A stretch of 26,218 bases of DNA from an uncultured Eubacteriales bacterium. GTDB taxonomy: Bacteria > Bacillota > Clostridia > Oscillospirales > QAKW01. The stretch covers positions 1 to 26,218 of the forward strand of contig CABULU010000025.1 of NCBI GenBank assembly GCA_902492505.1. Direction: 5' to 3'. The notes below the pieces were generated by a model. It searched no databases. It was not told the origin of the DNA and saw only the letters and a list, made by a program, of their open reading frames with translations. This document shows, one piece after another, positions 1-7,859 of the stretch (within the stretch, counting starts at the first letter, position 1; every line of letters begins with the position of its first letter). A program made the position numbers and the translations under genes.

Positions 1-1255
1 CCCAAATACCGTACTGCGACGCATGAGGAACACCGACTGCATTTTCTCCCAGTGCTGCATTATAAATTTCTGAGATATCATACCCGTCATTTAGAAGTGA
101 ATCCGCATAAGCAGAATAAGCACTTTCAAACGCTGTAAAGTCGCTCGCATTTACAGCGGACTGAATCTGCTTTGCACCTACCACACCGCTATCTACGGCA
201 GCATCGACAATTTCATTAAATTCAGATGTCCATACATTTTCAGATACATAATCAAGCATCGCATCATGATAATCCGAAGTACCAATACCGAAAAGATGCC
301 AGCCCTCACCGAACACACCGTCATTTACAAAATCGGTACTCATAGTACCGATAGTTGAGATAGATATATAGTACACCAAGAACATAATTACTGCAAAAAT
401 AGGCAACGCAGCCCATCTGTTTGTAACGACACGGTCAATTTTATCAGAAGTGCTGAGTTTACCGGCATTTTTCTTTTTATAGCAAGATTTTAGCAAAGAT
501 TCAACATAATTATAACGTTCATTGGTTATAATGCTCTCTGCATCGTCATCCAATTCCTTTTCTGCGGCGGCAATATCAGTTTCAATATGTTCGATAACTT
601 TTTTATCCAAAGCCAGTTGCTCTAAAACCTTACTGTCACGTTCAAATATCTTTATCGCATACCAGCGCTGCTGCTCATCCGGCATATCATGAATTGCAGC
701 TTCCTCTATATGAGCGATAGCGTGTTCCACAGCACCTGAAAAGAAATGCTTAGGAACTATGTTCCCGCTTTTTGCGGCGTTAATTGCCGCTGCGGCAGCC
801 TCATCAATACCGGTGCCTCGAAGAGCGGATATCTCTACTATTTGACAGCCTATTCTCTTTGATAATTCTGCAATATTGATTTTATCGCCGTTTTTTTCTA
901 TGACATCCATCATATTAAGCGCAATTACAACCGGTAATCCGATTTCTATAAGCTGCGTCGTAAGATATAAATTGCGCTCGATATTTGTCGCGTCGATAAT
1001 ATTCAAAATAGCATCCGGTCGCTCACCTATAAGATAATTTCGGGCGACCACCTCTTCAGGTGTATACGGAGATAAAGAGTATATCCCCGGCAAGTCGGTA
1101 AGAATAACTCCGTCGTACTTTCTCAGCTTTCCTTCTTTTTTCTCAACCGTTACTCCCGGCCAATTACCCACAAACTGATTAGAACCTGTGAGAGCATTAA
1201 ATAATGTGGTTTTGCCGCTGTTCGGATTACCTGCAAGAGCAATTTTCAAGTCCAT
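1..1255 (-). CDS. feoB: Ferrous iron transporter FeoB, N-terminal part (3' end outside window)
   Basis: FeoB is a membrane protein that takes up Fe2+ under anaerobic conditions and has an N-terminal cytosolic GTPase domain. About 418 codons are visible, reading off the left edge. The start region carries the G1 P-loop GNPNSGKTT, followed by the FeoB signature VGNWPGVTVE, the G3 motif DLPG and a G4-type NMMD. A helical spacer domain follows, and then the first hydrophobic segment (after roughly residue 330). The transport core with its Gate domains lies mostly beyond the window. The start ATG (complement 1253-1255) is preceded by AAGGAG at good spacing. feoA ends 30 bp upstream, so the two are almost certainly cotranscribed from the promoter at 1566-1594. 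The family call is secure; completeness cannot be judged. Confidence 0.96.
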   Translation of the reverse strand, partial: MDLKIALAGNPNSGKTTLFNALTGSNQFVGNWPGVTVEKKEGKLRKYDGVILTDLPGIYSLSPYTPEEVVARNYLIGERPDAILNIIDATNIERNLYLTTQLIEIGLPVVIALNMMDVIEKNGDKINIAELSKRIGCQIVEISALRGTGIDEAAAAAINAAKSGNIVPKHFFSGAVEHAIAHIEEAAIHDMPDEQQRWYAIKIFERDSKVLEQLALDKKVIEHIETDIAAAEKELDDDAESIITNERYNYVESLLKSCYKKKNAGKLSTSDKIDRVVTNRWAALPIFAVIMFLVYYISISTIGTMSTDFVNDGVFGEGWHLFGIGTSDYHDAMLDYVSENVWTSEFNEIVDAAVDSGVVGAKQIQSAVNASDFTAFESAYSAYADSLLNDGYDISEIYNAALGENAVGVPHASQYGIW

Positions 1256-1285
1256 ATACCTTAATTCTCCTTAAGCCGTAATACA

Positions 1286-1507
1286 CTACTCAATCTCAAT
1301 CATGTCGGCGTCTGCCTTTCTTATTGAAAGTTCATACCCACGAACCATTATTTCCAACGGGTCACCGAGCGGAGCAACCTTACGCACATAAACCTCCACG
1401 CCCTTTGTAAGACCCATATCCATAATTCTTCGTTTCAGAGCGCCCTCTCCGTGCAGCTTGACCACTCTCACTGTATCACCTATTTTAGCAGATTTAAGAG
1501 TTCTCAT
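1286..1507 (-). CDS. feoA: FeoA, ferrous iron transport accessory protein
   Basis: A 73-residue, SH3-like cytosolic protein that works with FeoB in Fe2+ uptake. The sequence has the FeoA pattern: an N-terminal strand rich in Lys/Val, the conserved stretch RRIMDMGLTKG near residues 26-36, and the C-terminal pattern DPLEIMVRGYELSIRK. Length is normal for free-standing FeoA. The ATG is preceded by GGGAGG at about 6 bases. It is the first gene after the promoter and palindromic operator, with feoB following, the usual feoAB order. Its exact role in supporting FeoB is not settled for the family. Confidence 0.95.
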   Translation of the reverse strand: MRTLKSAKIGDTVRVVKLHGEGALKRRIMDMGLTKGVEVYVRKVAPLGDPLEIMVRGYELSIRKADADMIEIE

Positions 1508-1541
1508 AAAAACCTCCCGATATTCACTGTTTCACAAGACA

Positions 1542-1557
1542 GTTAGTCTCAACTAAC
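1542..1557. promoter_or_regulatory. Palindromic operator in the feoAB start region
   Basis: Perfect inverted repeat GTTAGT-ctca-ACTAAC lying just downstream of the -10 element, over the expected transcription start. A repressor bound here would block initiation. The TTAG/CTAA half-sites resemble operators of the DtxR/IdeR/MntR metalloregulator family more than the Fur box (GATAATGATAATCATTATC type). Assignment to that family is inference from half-site similarity and gene content. Confidence 0.6.
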
Positions 1558-1565
1558 CACTATAT

Positions 1566-1594
1566 AGAATACTGCAAAGTGTAATTTTTGTCAA
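1566..1594 (-). promoter_or_regulatory. Sigma-A-type promoter of feoAB
   Basis: On the minus strand: TTGACA (-35, 1589-1594), a 17-bp spacer, then TATTCT (-10, 1566-1571). The -35 is consensus and the spacing is optimal. It faces feoA and overlaps no other gene. Confidence 0.8.
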
Positions 1595-1690
1595 CAATTA
1601 TCTATGTTTTTTTATGCTGTTATACCATTTTGTTACGTTAATCAATTATTAAAAGTCACAACTTTCAAATTTATATAATTCGCACAATTA

Positions 1691-1719
1691 ATAAAAACCG
1701 GAGCTTTTCCGCTCCGGTT
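1691..1719 (-). terminator. Rho-independent terminator after the efp / CD1247-like operon
   Basis: Nine-base perfect stem (AACCGGAGC / GCTCCGGTT) with a six-base loop, followed on the minus strand by TTTAT. It lies 17 bp after the stop of the CD1247-like gene. Confidence 0.8.
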
Positions 1720-1735
1720 AAACAATAAATATAAT

Positions 1736-2143
1736 TTATTCATCCGACCCACAGTCATGAGTACAATTCTCACAATCAGACAGGTCAAATTCAAGCTCCT
1801 CGCCACAGTTAGGACAATTAAGCTCTCCCTTATCTGCAGTCTCATTATCCACGCAGAATTCTTCACCGCAATTAGGACATACGACAGAATAAAAATCATC
1901 CTCATCACAATCACAGTCGCATTCTTCATCGAGGAAATCCTCAACAGCCTCAAGGTCTTCATCGATTTCCCCGACATATTCGTCAAGCTCTGTCATGTAA
2001 TCGTCCATATCCTCAATTGCAGCAGCCATCTCATCAAGAACGTCTACAATCTCGCTGACAACCTTGCCCATAGGGTCTTTATCCTCTATACCGAGACCCT
2101 CCATAAGACCTCTGATATAAGATACTCTTTCAAGTAAAGTCAT
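1736..2143 (-). CDS. CD1247-like acidic protein with C-terminal zinc ribbons
   Basis: A 135-residue protein whose N-terminus (MTLLERVSYIRGLMEGLG, then a helical, very acidic stretch) matches what I know as the 'CD1247 N-terminal domain' family of Clostridia. Residues 1-70 look like a coiled helix pair rich in Asp/Glu. After the DCDCDEDD cluster come two CPNCGEE-type CxxC knuckles (about residues 89-92 and 110-113) and a final CENC...C set, consistent with structural zinc binding. No enzyme motif is seen and the function is unknown. It follows efp by 12 bp with its own AAGGAG, so it is co-expressed with EF-P. The net charge is strongly negative. Confidence 0.75.
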   Translation of the reverse strand: MTLLERVSYIRGLMEGLGIEDKDPMGKVVSEIVDVLDEMAAAIEDMDDYMTELDEYVGEIDEDLEAVEDFLDEECDCDCDEDDFYSVVCPNCGEEFCVDNETADKGELNCPNCGEELEFDLSDCENCTHDCGSDE

Positions 2144-2155
2144 AATTTAATCTCC

Positions 2156-2713
2156 TTATGCCCTTTCCATATATTCGCCGGTTCTTGTATCAATTCTTAT
2201 CTTTTCACCCTGGTTTATAAAAATCGGAACTTTAATAACGGCACCTGTTTCAAGAGTCGCAGGCTTTGTGACGTTTGTCGCCGTATCACCTCTTACGCCC
2301 GGTTCCGTATCAGTAACCTCCAACTCGACAAACAGTGGGGGTTCAACACCGAAAACATTGCCCTTATAAGACATGATTTTAACGGTATCGTTTTCTTTGA
2401 CAAACTTAAAATTATCCCCCAGCTTGTCCGCATTGAGCGGAAGCTGCTCATAGGTTTCCTTATCCATGAAATAATAAAGCTCACCGTCATTATAAAGATA
2501 TTCATACTCTTTTCTTTCAACATAGGCATTTTCAAACTTATCGGTCGGGTTAAAAGATTTTTCAACTACGGCACCCGTAATGACATTTTTAAACTTGGTT
2601 CTTACGAAAGCGGCTCCTTTACCCGGTTTCACGTGCTGAAACTCAATGACCTGGAAAACCTGACCGTCCATGTCAAATGTCACGCCGTTTCTGAAATCCC
2701 CTGCTGTAATCAT
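2156..2713 (-). CDS. efp: Translation elongation factor P
   Basis: EF-P binds the ribosome between the P and E sites and relieves stalling at proline runs. The 185-residue product has the normal length. The conserved loop VKPGKGAAF puts the modifiable lysine at K32, the position used in Bacillus-type EF-P. The C-terminus has the OB-fold signature (GDTATNVTKPATLETG). I chose the ATG at 2711-2713, which begins MITAGDFRNG and has GGAGG 8 bases upstream. A further in-frame TTG five codons earlier overlaps that ribosome binding site and is unlikely. It is the first gene of a two-gene operon under the promoter at 2744-2772. No EF-P-modifying enzyme is encoded nearby. Confidence 0.97.
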   Translation of the reverse strand: MITAGDFRNGVTFDMDGQVFQVIEFQHVKPGKGAAFVRTKFKNVITGAVVEKSFNPTDKFENAYVERKEYEYLYNDGELYYFMDKETYEQLPLNADKLGDNFKFVKENDTVKIMSYKGNVFGVEPPLFVELEVTDTEPGVRGDTATNVTKPATLETGAVIKVPIFINQGEKIRIDTRTGEYMERA

Positions 2714-2743
2714 ATTTAAAACCTCCAATATATTCTAAAGGAT

Positions 2744-2772
2744 ATTGTACACTACAATTTACATGTTTTCAA
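2744..2772 (-). promoter_or_regulatory. Sigma-A-type promoter of efp
   Basis: Minus strand TTGAAA (2767-2772), 17-bp spacer, TACAAT (2744-2749), about 31 bp before the efp start codon. It separates the efp operon from the upstream TIM-barrel gene. Confidence 0.7.
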
Positions 2773-2796
2773 GCATTTTTTAATAAACAGCTTGAT

Positions 2797-3654
2797 TTAA
2801 AGGCTTTTTTCGAGCTTTTTAAGAGTATTTTTCATAAAAAGTGCGTCTTTCGACATGGTGCCGGCGCTTTCGCAAATAATAACAGGGCTCAGTCCCCTTT
2901 TCAATATAACCTCAGCGAAAGGCTCAAATTCGGGACCGTATTGCTTATCCTCAAATGTCAAATGACGTTTTTCGCCTCCAGCTGAATACTCAATTTTAGA
3001 AAAATGCACATGAAAGTTCTTAGCTCTAAATTCGCCGAGTCTATTTTGAATTTTATCGATAATAGCCTCAAAATCATCTGATTTATAAAGGCATCCCTGC
3101 TCTCTTGCATTAATATGTCCGAAATCGATTGTCGGAATTATTCGTTCATCAACACTGCACAATTCAATAACCTCCTCAAGAGTGCCCAGCTGATTGACCT
3201 TGCCCATAGTTTCAGGACACATACTTATACCACCGTAACCGTTGCTATCCATTGCCGCAACAGCCTGCTTCATAGTGTCCACAGCGAGCTCAAGCGCATG
3301 TTCGCGTGAAATTTTAGAGCATGACCCGCTGTGGATAACAATGCGTTTTGCCCCGGAAAGAGCCGCAAGCGATGCACTTTGAAGTATATAGTTAATACTG
3401 TTTAAGCGCTTTTCTTCATCCGTGCTTGACATGGAGATGTAGTACGGAGCATGCACCGAAAGAGTTATTTTGTTTTCTTCGGCATTCTTTTTAAGCTTGA
3501 GCGCGGCATCATTGCGCATCCTTACCCCACGCCCGCACTGTATCTCGTATGCATCCAGTCCGATTTTTCCTAAAAATTCAGGTGCCTGATAAGTATTTTT
3601 ATAGCCGCTTTCGTAAAACCAGTCACAGTTTCCGCCAGGTCCGAATTTAACCAT
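2797..3654 (-). CDS. Endonuclease IV-like TIM-barrel protein
   Basis: A 285-residue protein of the AP endonuclease 2 / xylose-isomerase-like TIM-barrel superfamily. Residues at the places where endonuclease IV holds its zinc cluster are present: H68 in HAPYY, H108 in HSG, E148 in CPETMGK, D177 and H180 in DFGH, H215/H217 in FHVHFS, H231 and E262. This suggests a metal-dependent enzyme. In true Nfo the DFGH position reads DxxH as well, but the rest is divergent, so abasic-site cleavage is only one possibility beside a sugar isomerase/epimerase-type or unknown activity. It sits 36 bp after mutS2 in the recO-mutS2 transcript, which fits a DNA-repair role. The ATG is preceded by a purine-rich GGAAAGGAATT. 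Confidence 0.75.
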   Translation of the reverse strand: MVKFGPGGNCDWFYESGYKNTYQAPEFLGKIGLDAYEIQCGRGVRMRNDAALKLKKNAEENKITLSVHAPYYISMSSTDEEKRLNSINYILQSASLAALSGAKRIVIHSGSCSKISREHALELAVDTMKQAVAAMDSNGYGGISMCPETMGKVNQLGTLEEVIELCSVDERIIPTIDFGHINAREQGCLYKSDDFEAIIDKIQNRLGEFRAKNFHVHFSKIEYSAGGEKRHLTFEDKQYGPEFEPFAEVILKRGLSPVIICESAGTMSKDALFMKNTLKKLEKSL

Positions 3655-3690
3655 AAACTAATTCCTTTCCAAAGTCCAATATTTATATAT

Positions 3691-6075
3691 TTATTTGAGT
3701 TCAACAACGGTAACCCCGCTGTCACCTTCACCATATGCACCCAGATGAAAACCCTTTACCTGACGGTGCCCTTTCAGATGTGAATGAACGCCCGCACGCA
3801 AAGCCCCTGTTCCCTTACCGTGTATTATAGTCACGCTTCCCATACGGTCAAGCACAGCTCTGTCTATAAACCTGTCAATAGCTTCTAAAGCATCCATAAC
3901 TGTTTCTCCGCGAATATCCAGTTCCATGCCGGTATCCGAACGATCGCTGCGGACAAGCTTTGCCGTGCCCTGCAGTTTTGGCTTCGACGGCTTCTCCTCA
4001 GGCTTGTCATACGTGTAAAGTTCATCGGTTTTACAGCTGATAACAAGGCCTCCGCAGTTTACCCTTGCGTTTTCAGCGGAAATACTTAATATCTCTCCTG
4101 CTTTTGAAAGCTTTGGAACAAATACGGTCATACCTACAAAGGCCCGGTTTCCGATAAGCTCGCCGTTCGGCGGTTTTGTTTCAAGCGGTATATCAACGGA
4201 ATCGAGTCTGTTTATACTGCTGCGCACAGCGCTGCGTATACGCTGATAAGACTGCTTTTCCATCTCGTTTTTTTGCTTTTTAAGCTCTTCAAGCATATTA
4301 TTAGCGTCGCGCCTTGCCTTTTCTATAACCTGCCGCGCCTTCATACGCGCATTTTCCAGCTCTCGCTCCGCATTTTTTTCAAGTTTTGAATTTTTCTCTT
4401 CAAATTTAATTCTGAGTTCCGCCGCCTCAGCCTTTTGCTTGGCAAGCTCACGCTTTAAACGCTCATATTCACCTTTTTCATGCAAAAGCTCGTCAACGAC
4501 CCTGTCAAAACGCTCTACTTCACGACTTACATGCGATTTTGCGTTAGCTATTACATCATCCTGAAGACCAAGATGCTTTGAAATTTCAAATGCATACGAC
4601 TTGCCCGGGATACCTACATTAAGTCTGTAAGTAGGGCTCAACGTTTCCAAATCAAACTCGAAAGATGCATTTTTGATACCGGTTTGTTCCAAAGCAAAGG
4701 TTTTAAGCTCGCTGTAATGTGTAGTACATGCAACAAGGCTTCCGCTTGAACGCACCTTTTCAATAATTGCAATAGCAAGAGCCGCACCCTCGGATGGATC
4801 GGTACCGCTTCCGAGTTCGTCAAACAGCACAAGACAGTTTCTGTCTGCTGCCGCAATTATGTTTTTATTGTTTTTTAAATGTGATGAGAAAGTAGACAGC
4901 GACTGCTCTATTGACTGTTCATCGCCTATATCCGCATAGACTCTGTCAAACACAAACATATTTGCATCGTCGCACGGCAAATGCATGCCCGCCTTTGTCA
5001 TAAGCGCCAATAGCCCAAGCGTCTTTAAAAATACGGTTTTACCTCCTGTATTTGGACCTGTGACAATAATAGTATCCGTTTCCGAATCCATACATATGTC
5101 CAACGGTACCATTATATCTTTTGAAATTAACGGATGACGCGCATGTTTTATCTTAACAAGCTTTTGTTTTGCAATCTTCGGCTCACACATGTCGTTTTCA
5201 TAGCTGTAACGCGCCTTGGCAAATATATAATCAAGAGACAGCAAACTGCGGTAGGCAGCGGTAAGCACAGGCGCATAAACCGCTACTTCTTCGGTAAGCT
5301 CTGACAGTATTCGTTCAATCTCACGCTTTTCCTCATTTTCAAGCCGCTGTATATTGTTATTTGCTTCGATTACAAACAGCGGTTCCACAAACAAAGTTGA
5401 ACCGCTGTTTGAGGTGTCATGCACAAGTCCCTTAATATGACCTCTGCTGTCGGCCCTGACCGGAATCACAAACCTATCGTATCTTATAGTCACAAGCGTA
5501 TCCTGAAGATACGGAAACACATCAGCACTGCGTATATACTTGTCCAGCGATTCCTTTATCTTCTGCGATTCTCTGATAATACTGCGACGGATAGACAAAA
5601 GAGCGGGAGACGCATCATCTGCCACGTGCTCACCATCGGGAAAAATCCTATCGATTTTTTCAGGCAGTTCTTTGTCGGTAAACATACGGTCAAAAAGGAT
5701 TTCAAGAGTATCGGTTTGCGCATTACTGTCCTTTCTGTAATCGTACATCCTGACAGATATTCGCATAAGGCGCGATATTGCCATAAAATCATTAACATTC
5801 AATGTTATTCCCTTTACTGCGCGGCTTATATTTAATTCAATATCATCAGACAGATTTCCAAGAGGTACCCGACGATTTAAGCTAAGCATATTTTTAGCCT
5901 GGGTAACCTCACGCTGCATACGGATAACACACCCCCTGTCATACAGCGGGATTATCTTCCTTATCATTTCCTGTGTTTTATGTATGGCGGCAAAGGACGC
6001 AAGATTTTCCTTAACCTTGTCAAATTCCAGCGCTGACATGGATTTTTTATAATAAAAAATTGTACGGTCGTTCAC
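3691..6075 (-). CDS. mutS2: MutS2 endonuclease / ribosome-rescue ATPase
   Basis: 794 residues, full length. MutS2 is a MutS-like ATPase without mismatch-binding domains, linked to suppression of recombination and to rescue of collided ribosomes. Visible features are the core/lever helices (1-330), Walker A GPNTGGKT (340-347), the STFSSH motif (394-399), Walker B LVLFDELGSGTDP (415-427), a long charged coiled coil (about 520-620), and a C-terminal Smr domain with LDIRG and IHGKGTGALR. The start is a GTG (complement of 6073-6075) with GGAGTGA about 10 bases upstream; a later ATG at codon 13 has no ribosome binding site. recO stops 5 bp upstream. Confidence 0.95.
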   Translation of the reverse strand: MNDRTIFYYKKSMSALEFDKVKENLASFAAIHKTQEMIRKIIPLYDRGCVIRMQREVTQAKNMLSLNRRVPLGNLSDDIELNISRAVKGITLNVNDFMAISRLMRISVRMYDYRKDSNAQTDTLEILFDRMFTDKELPEKIDRIFPDGEHVADDASPALLSIRRSIIRESQKIKESLDKYIRSADVFPYLQDTLVTIRYDRFVIPVRADSRGHIKGLVHDTSNSGSTLFVEPLFVIEANNNIQRLENEEKREIERILSELTEEVAVYAPVLTAAYRSLLSLDYIFAKARYSYENDMCEPKIAKQKLVKIKHARHPLISKDIMVPLDICMDSETDTIIVTGPNTGGKTVFLKTLGLLALMTKAGMHLPCDDANMFVFDRVYADIGDEQSIEQSLSTFSSHLKNNKNIIAAADRNCLVLFDELGSGTDPSEGAALAIAIIEKVRSSGSLVACTTHYSELKTFALEQTGIKNASFEFDLETLSPTYRLNVGIPGKSYAFEISKHLGLQDDVIANAKSHVSREVERFDRVVDELLHEKGEYERLKRELAKQKAEAAELRIKFEEKNSKLEKNAERELENARMKARQVIEKARRDANNMLEELKKQKNEMEKQSYQRIRSAVRSSINRLDSVDIPLETKPPNGELIGNRAFVGMTVFVPKLSKAGEILSISAENARVNCGGLVISCKTDELYTYDKPEEKPSKPKLQGTAKLVRSDRSDTGMELDIRGETVMDALEAIDRFIDRAVLDRMGSVTIIHGKGTGALRAGVHSHLKGHRQVKGFHLGAYGEGDSGVTVVELK

Positions 6076-6080
6076 TTTTA

Positions 6081-6797
6081 CTAAATCACTCCGTTTAAAA
6101 ATCTGAGAGACGCAAAATCGCGTTCGATATGGTAAATAATATATTGCTGAGCAACATTATAAATTATTTCGGCATTATCTGATAAAACACAATCATATGC
6201 GTCGTTCGGTGACGCTGACAACACCCTGTAAATATCGTAGACGGCTTTACGAGAAATCATAATTCCTGCGCAAATTTCGTTTATATGCAGTCTTCCGTCA
6301 TTTAAGTCAAAATAATACGTCTGAGCCTTTTTTTCAGCCTCAAGGCAAGGTGTAAATCCAAGCAGCTGCGCGGCTTTAAATTCAAATACAGGTTTAATTA
6401 TTTTTATATTTCCTCCGCCATCCGCCAGCCTCCCGAAAGCTTCAAGCACAAGAGACATAAGACACTTGTAATCACAGTCGGCATCAGATGAGACGTATTT
6501 TGCAAGCTGGGCAAAATACCCCGCCGCAGAAAGAGAGACAATATCATTTCGCAGACCGTAAAAACCGTTCTGTGGTGTAATGCTGTTAACCAAATAATTA
6601 CCGCTGCCTGTAACGTAAAGCACAAATTCTCCATATGTAAACAAATCAAACGTATAGTTCTTTTTCCCGGCTGAACGCTTCGGCGTCACAAAAGCAGTGA
6701 TAAAAGAGCTGTCGGTAAGGATATGCAAAAGCTTATCCTTACCGGGCGTATCACTTATCTTCAGAATTATTCCCTTTATCTTGATTGTTGTCGGCAT
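6081..6797 (-). CDS. recO: DNA repair protein RecO
   Basis: 238 residues. RecO anneals strands and loads RecA through the RecF pathway. The N-terminal OB fold is recognisable (IKIKGIILKISDTPGKDKLLHILT... with FVTPKRSAGK), followed by an all-helical domain in which GLRNDIVSLSAAGYFAQL is typical. The usual C-terminal four-cysteine zinc module is absent; only isolated cysteines remain, as in a subset of Firmicute RecO proteins. The start ATG lies inside the yqzL gene (47-bp overlap), with no strong ribosome binding site, so translation is probably coupled. The order era-yqzL-recO is the Bacillus order. Confidence 0.93.
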   Translation of the reverse strand: MPTTIKIKGIILKISDTPGKDKLLHILTDSSFITAFVTPKRSAGKKNYTFDLFTYGEFVLYVTGSGNYLVNSITPQNGFYGLRNDIVSLSAAGYFAQLAKYVSSDADCDYKCLMSLVLEAFGRLADGGGNIKIIKPVFEFKAAQLLGFTPCLEAEKKAQTYYFDLNDGRLHINEICAGIMISRKAVYDIYRVLSASPNDAYDCVLSDNAEIIYNVAQQYIIYHIERDFASLRFLNGVI

Positions 6798-6894
6798 CGG
6801 AAGACGTCACCATATCCTTTGTTTGCGCAAAGGTTATATACGCCTCTACGCTGCCCGTATTTTTAAAAATCTGCCATGCATCGCTGTTTTTCAT
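6751..6894 (-). CDS. yqzL: YqzL-like small protein
   Basis: A 47-codon gene between era and recO: MKNSDAWQIFKNTGSVEAYI is the conserved head, matching the YqzL pattern (an aromatic-rich W-x2-F, then TG[SN]xxAY). It continues with a polar tail ending SEDK and stops at 6751-6753 within recO. Two in-frame ATGs exist, 6898-6900 and 6892-6894. I chose the second because AAAGGG is then about 8 bases upstream. The function of YqzL is unknown; its constant place between era and recO is what supports the call. Both starts lie in the arm of a possible hairpin (6893-6952). Confidence 0.85.
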   Translation of the reverse strand: MKNSDAWQIFKNTGSVEAYITFAQTKDMVTSSDADNNQDKGNNSEDK

Positions 6895-6952
6895 AAACAT
6901 CACCCTTTATATTCTATCTTTTGAAACTATTTTTTGTTACAGTGATGTTTAT
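6893..6952 (-). promoter_or_regulatory. Inverted repeat covering the yqzL start codon
   Basis: 11-bp perfect inverted repeat (ATAAACATCAC at 6893-6903, GTGATGTTTAT at 6942-6952) separated by 38 bases, in the era-yqzL gap. In the mRNA the second arm contains both candidate yqzL ATGs and the end of its ribosome binding site, so pairing would hide the start. There is no U-tract, so it is not a simple terminator. Function is inferred only. Confidence 0.5.
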
Positions 6953-6968
6953 AATCCAAGGTAATGTT

Positions 6969-7859
6969 TTACAGTCCGAGCTGAGTTAGCATAGAACTGT
7001 TGTTCTGCCAGTCATTTTTGACTTTTACAAAGCATTCGACAAAAACTTTTTTACCGAAATGCTCTTCAAGCTCAAGCCTTGCCTGCATACTTATTTTTTT
7101 AATCATGGATCCGCCTTTGCCGATAATAATACCCTTGTGAGAATCACGGGTACAATATATTGTAACGCTGCATTTGATGAGCGTTTCGTTCTTTTCAAAG
7201 CTATCTGCAAGAAGCGCCACGGTATGAGGGACTTCCAACCCAAGGTTATACAGCATCTTTTCACGTATTACCTCACATACGTATTTTGCATCAGGCATAT
7301 CGCTGACAAAAGCACTGTCGTAATAAAAAAACGACGGTTCCGCGCGCTTTTCAAGCTCTGAAAGAAGCACGTCAATCCCATCACCTGTCAATGAGCTTAT
7401 CGGTATTACCTCTTCAAAATCATAATAAGGTGAAAACTGAGCTATCGTTTCCAAAACCTGCGGCGGCTTTACGGCATCTGTTTTGTTTATTACAAGAAAC
7501 GCACGCATTTTATTTGTGCTCAGCATCTTTATAATACTTTTTTCTACTGCAAGCACTCTGTCACCTGCCTCAACGACAAGCAATGTGATATCGGCATTTT
7601 CAATGCCGTCACTAACCGACTGTACCATGGCTTGTCCAAGCCCGCTTTTTGCTTTGTGAAGACCGGGCGTATCAAGAAACACGTATTGACAACTGTTTTT
7701 CGTTAATACTCCCGTCACTCGCACGCGCGTTGTCTGTGCCTTGGGAGAAACAATCGAAACCTTCCTGCCCATTATTTTATTTAAAAGAGTAGATTTTCCG
7801 ACGTTTGGTCTGCCGCATATGGTCACAAAAACCGTTTTAGACTCATTTTCCCTTTTCAT
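6969..7859 (-). CDS. era: GTPase Era
   Basis: 296 residues, normal for Era, which binds the 3' end of 16S rRNA and helps 30S maturation. G1 is GRPNVGKS (16-23), the switch/G2 region includes AQTTR, G3 is DTPG (63-66), G4 is NKTD (125-128) and G5 is the SSLTGDG region. The C-terminal KH domain has GIIIGKGG (243-250). The first 17 bp of the gene overlap the 3' end of dgkA. The neighbours ybeY (16S rRNA 3' end processing) and era act in the same pathway. Confidence 0.97.
   Translation of the reverse strand: MKRENESKTVFVTICGRPNVGKSTLLNKIMGRKVSIVSPKAQTTRVRVTGVLTKNSCQYVFLDTPGLHKAKSGLGQAMVQSVSDGIENADITLLVVEAGDRVLAVEKSIIKMLSTNKMRAFLVINKTDAVKPPQVLETIAQFSPYYDFEEVIPISSLTGDGIDVLLSELEKRAEPSFFYYDSAFVSDMPDAKYVCEVIREKMLYNLGLEVPHTVALLADSFEKNETLIKCSVTIYCTRDSHKGIIIGKGGSMIKKISMQARLELEEHFGKKVFVECFVKVKNDWQNNSSMLTQLGL

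Noticed and set aside
1757..2137. Long open frame on the plus strand opposite the CD1247-like gene
   Set aside because: It is a shadow of the acidic, codon-biased gene on the other strand; its hydrophobic product arises from antisense of Asp/Glu codons, and no ribosome binding site or family is recognisable.
5419..5835. 138-codon open frame antisense to mutS2
   Set aside because: mutS2 is complete and intact with all motifs; the antisense frame has no ribosome binding site and no recognisable pattern.
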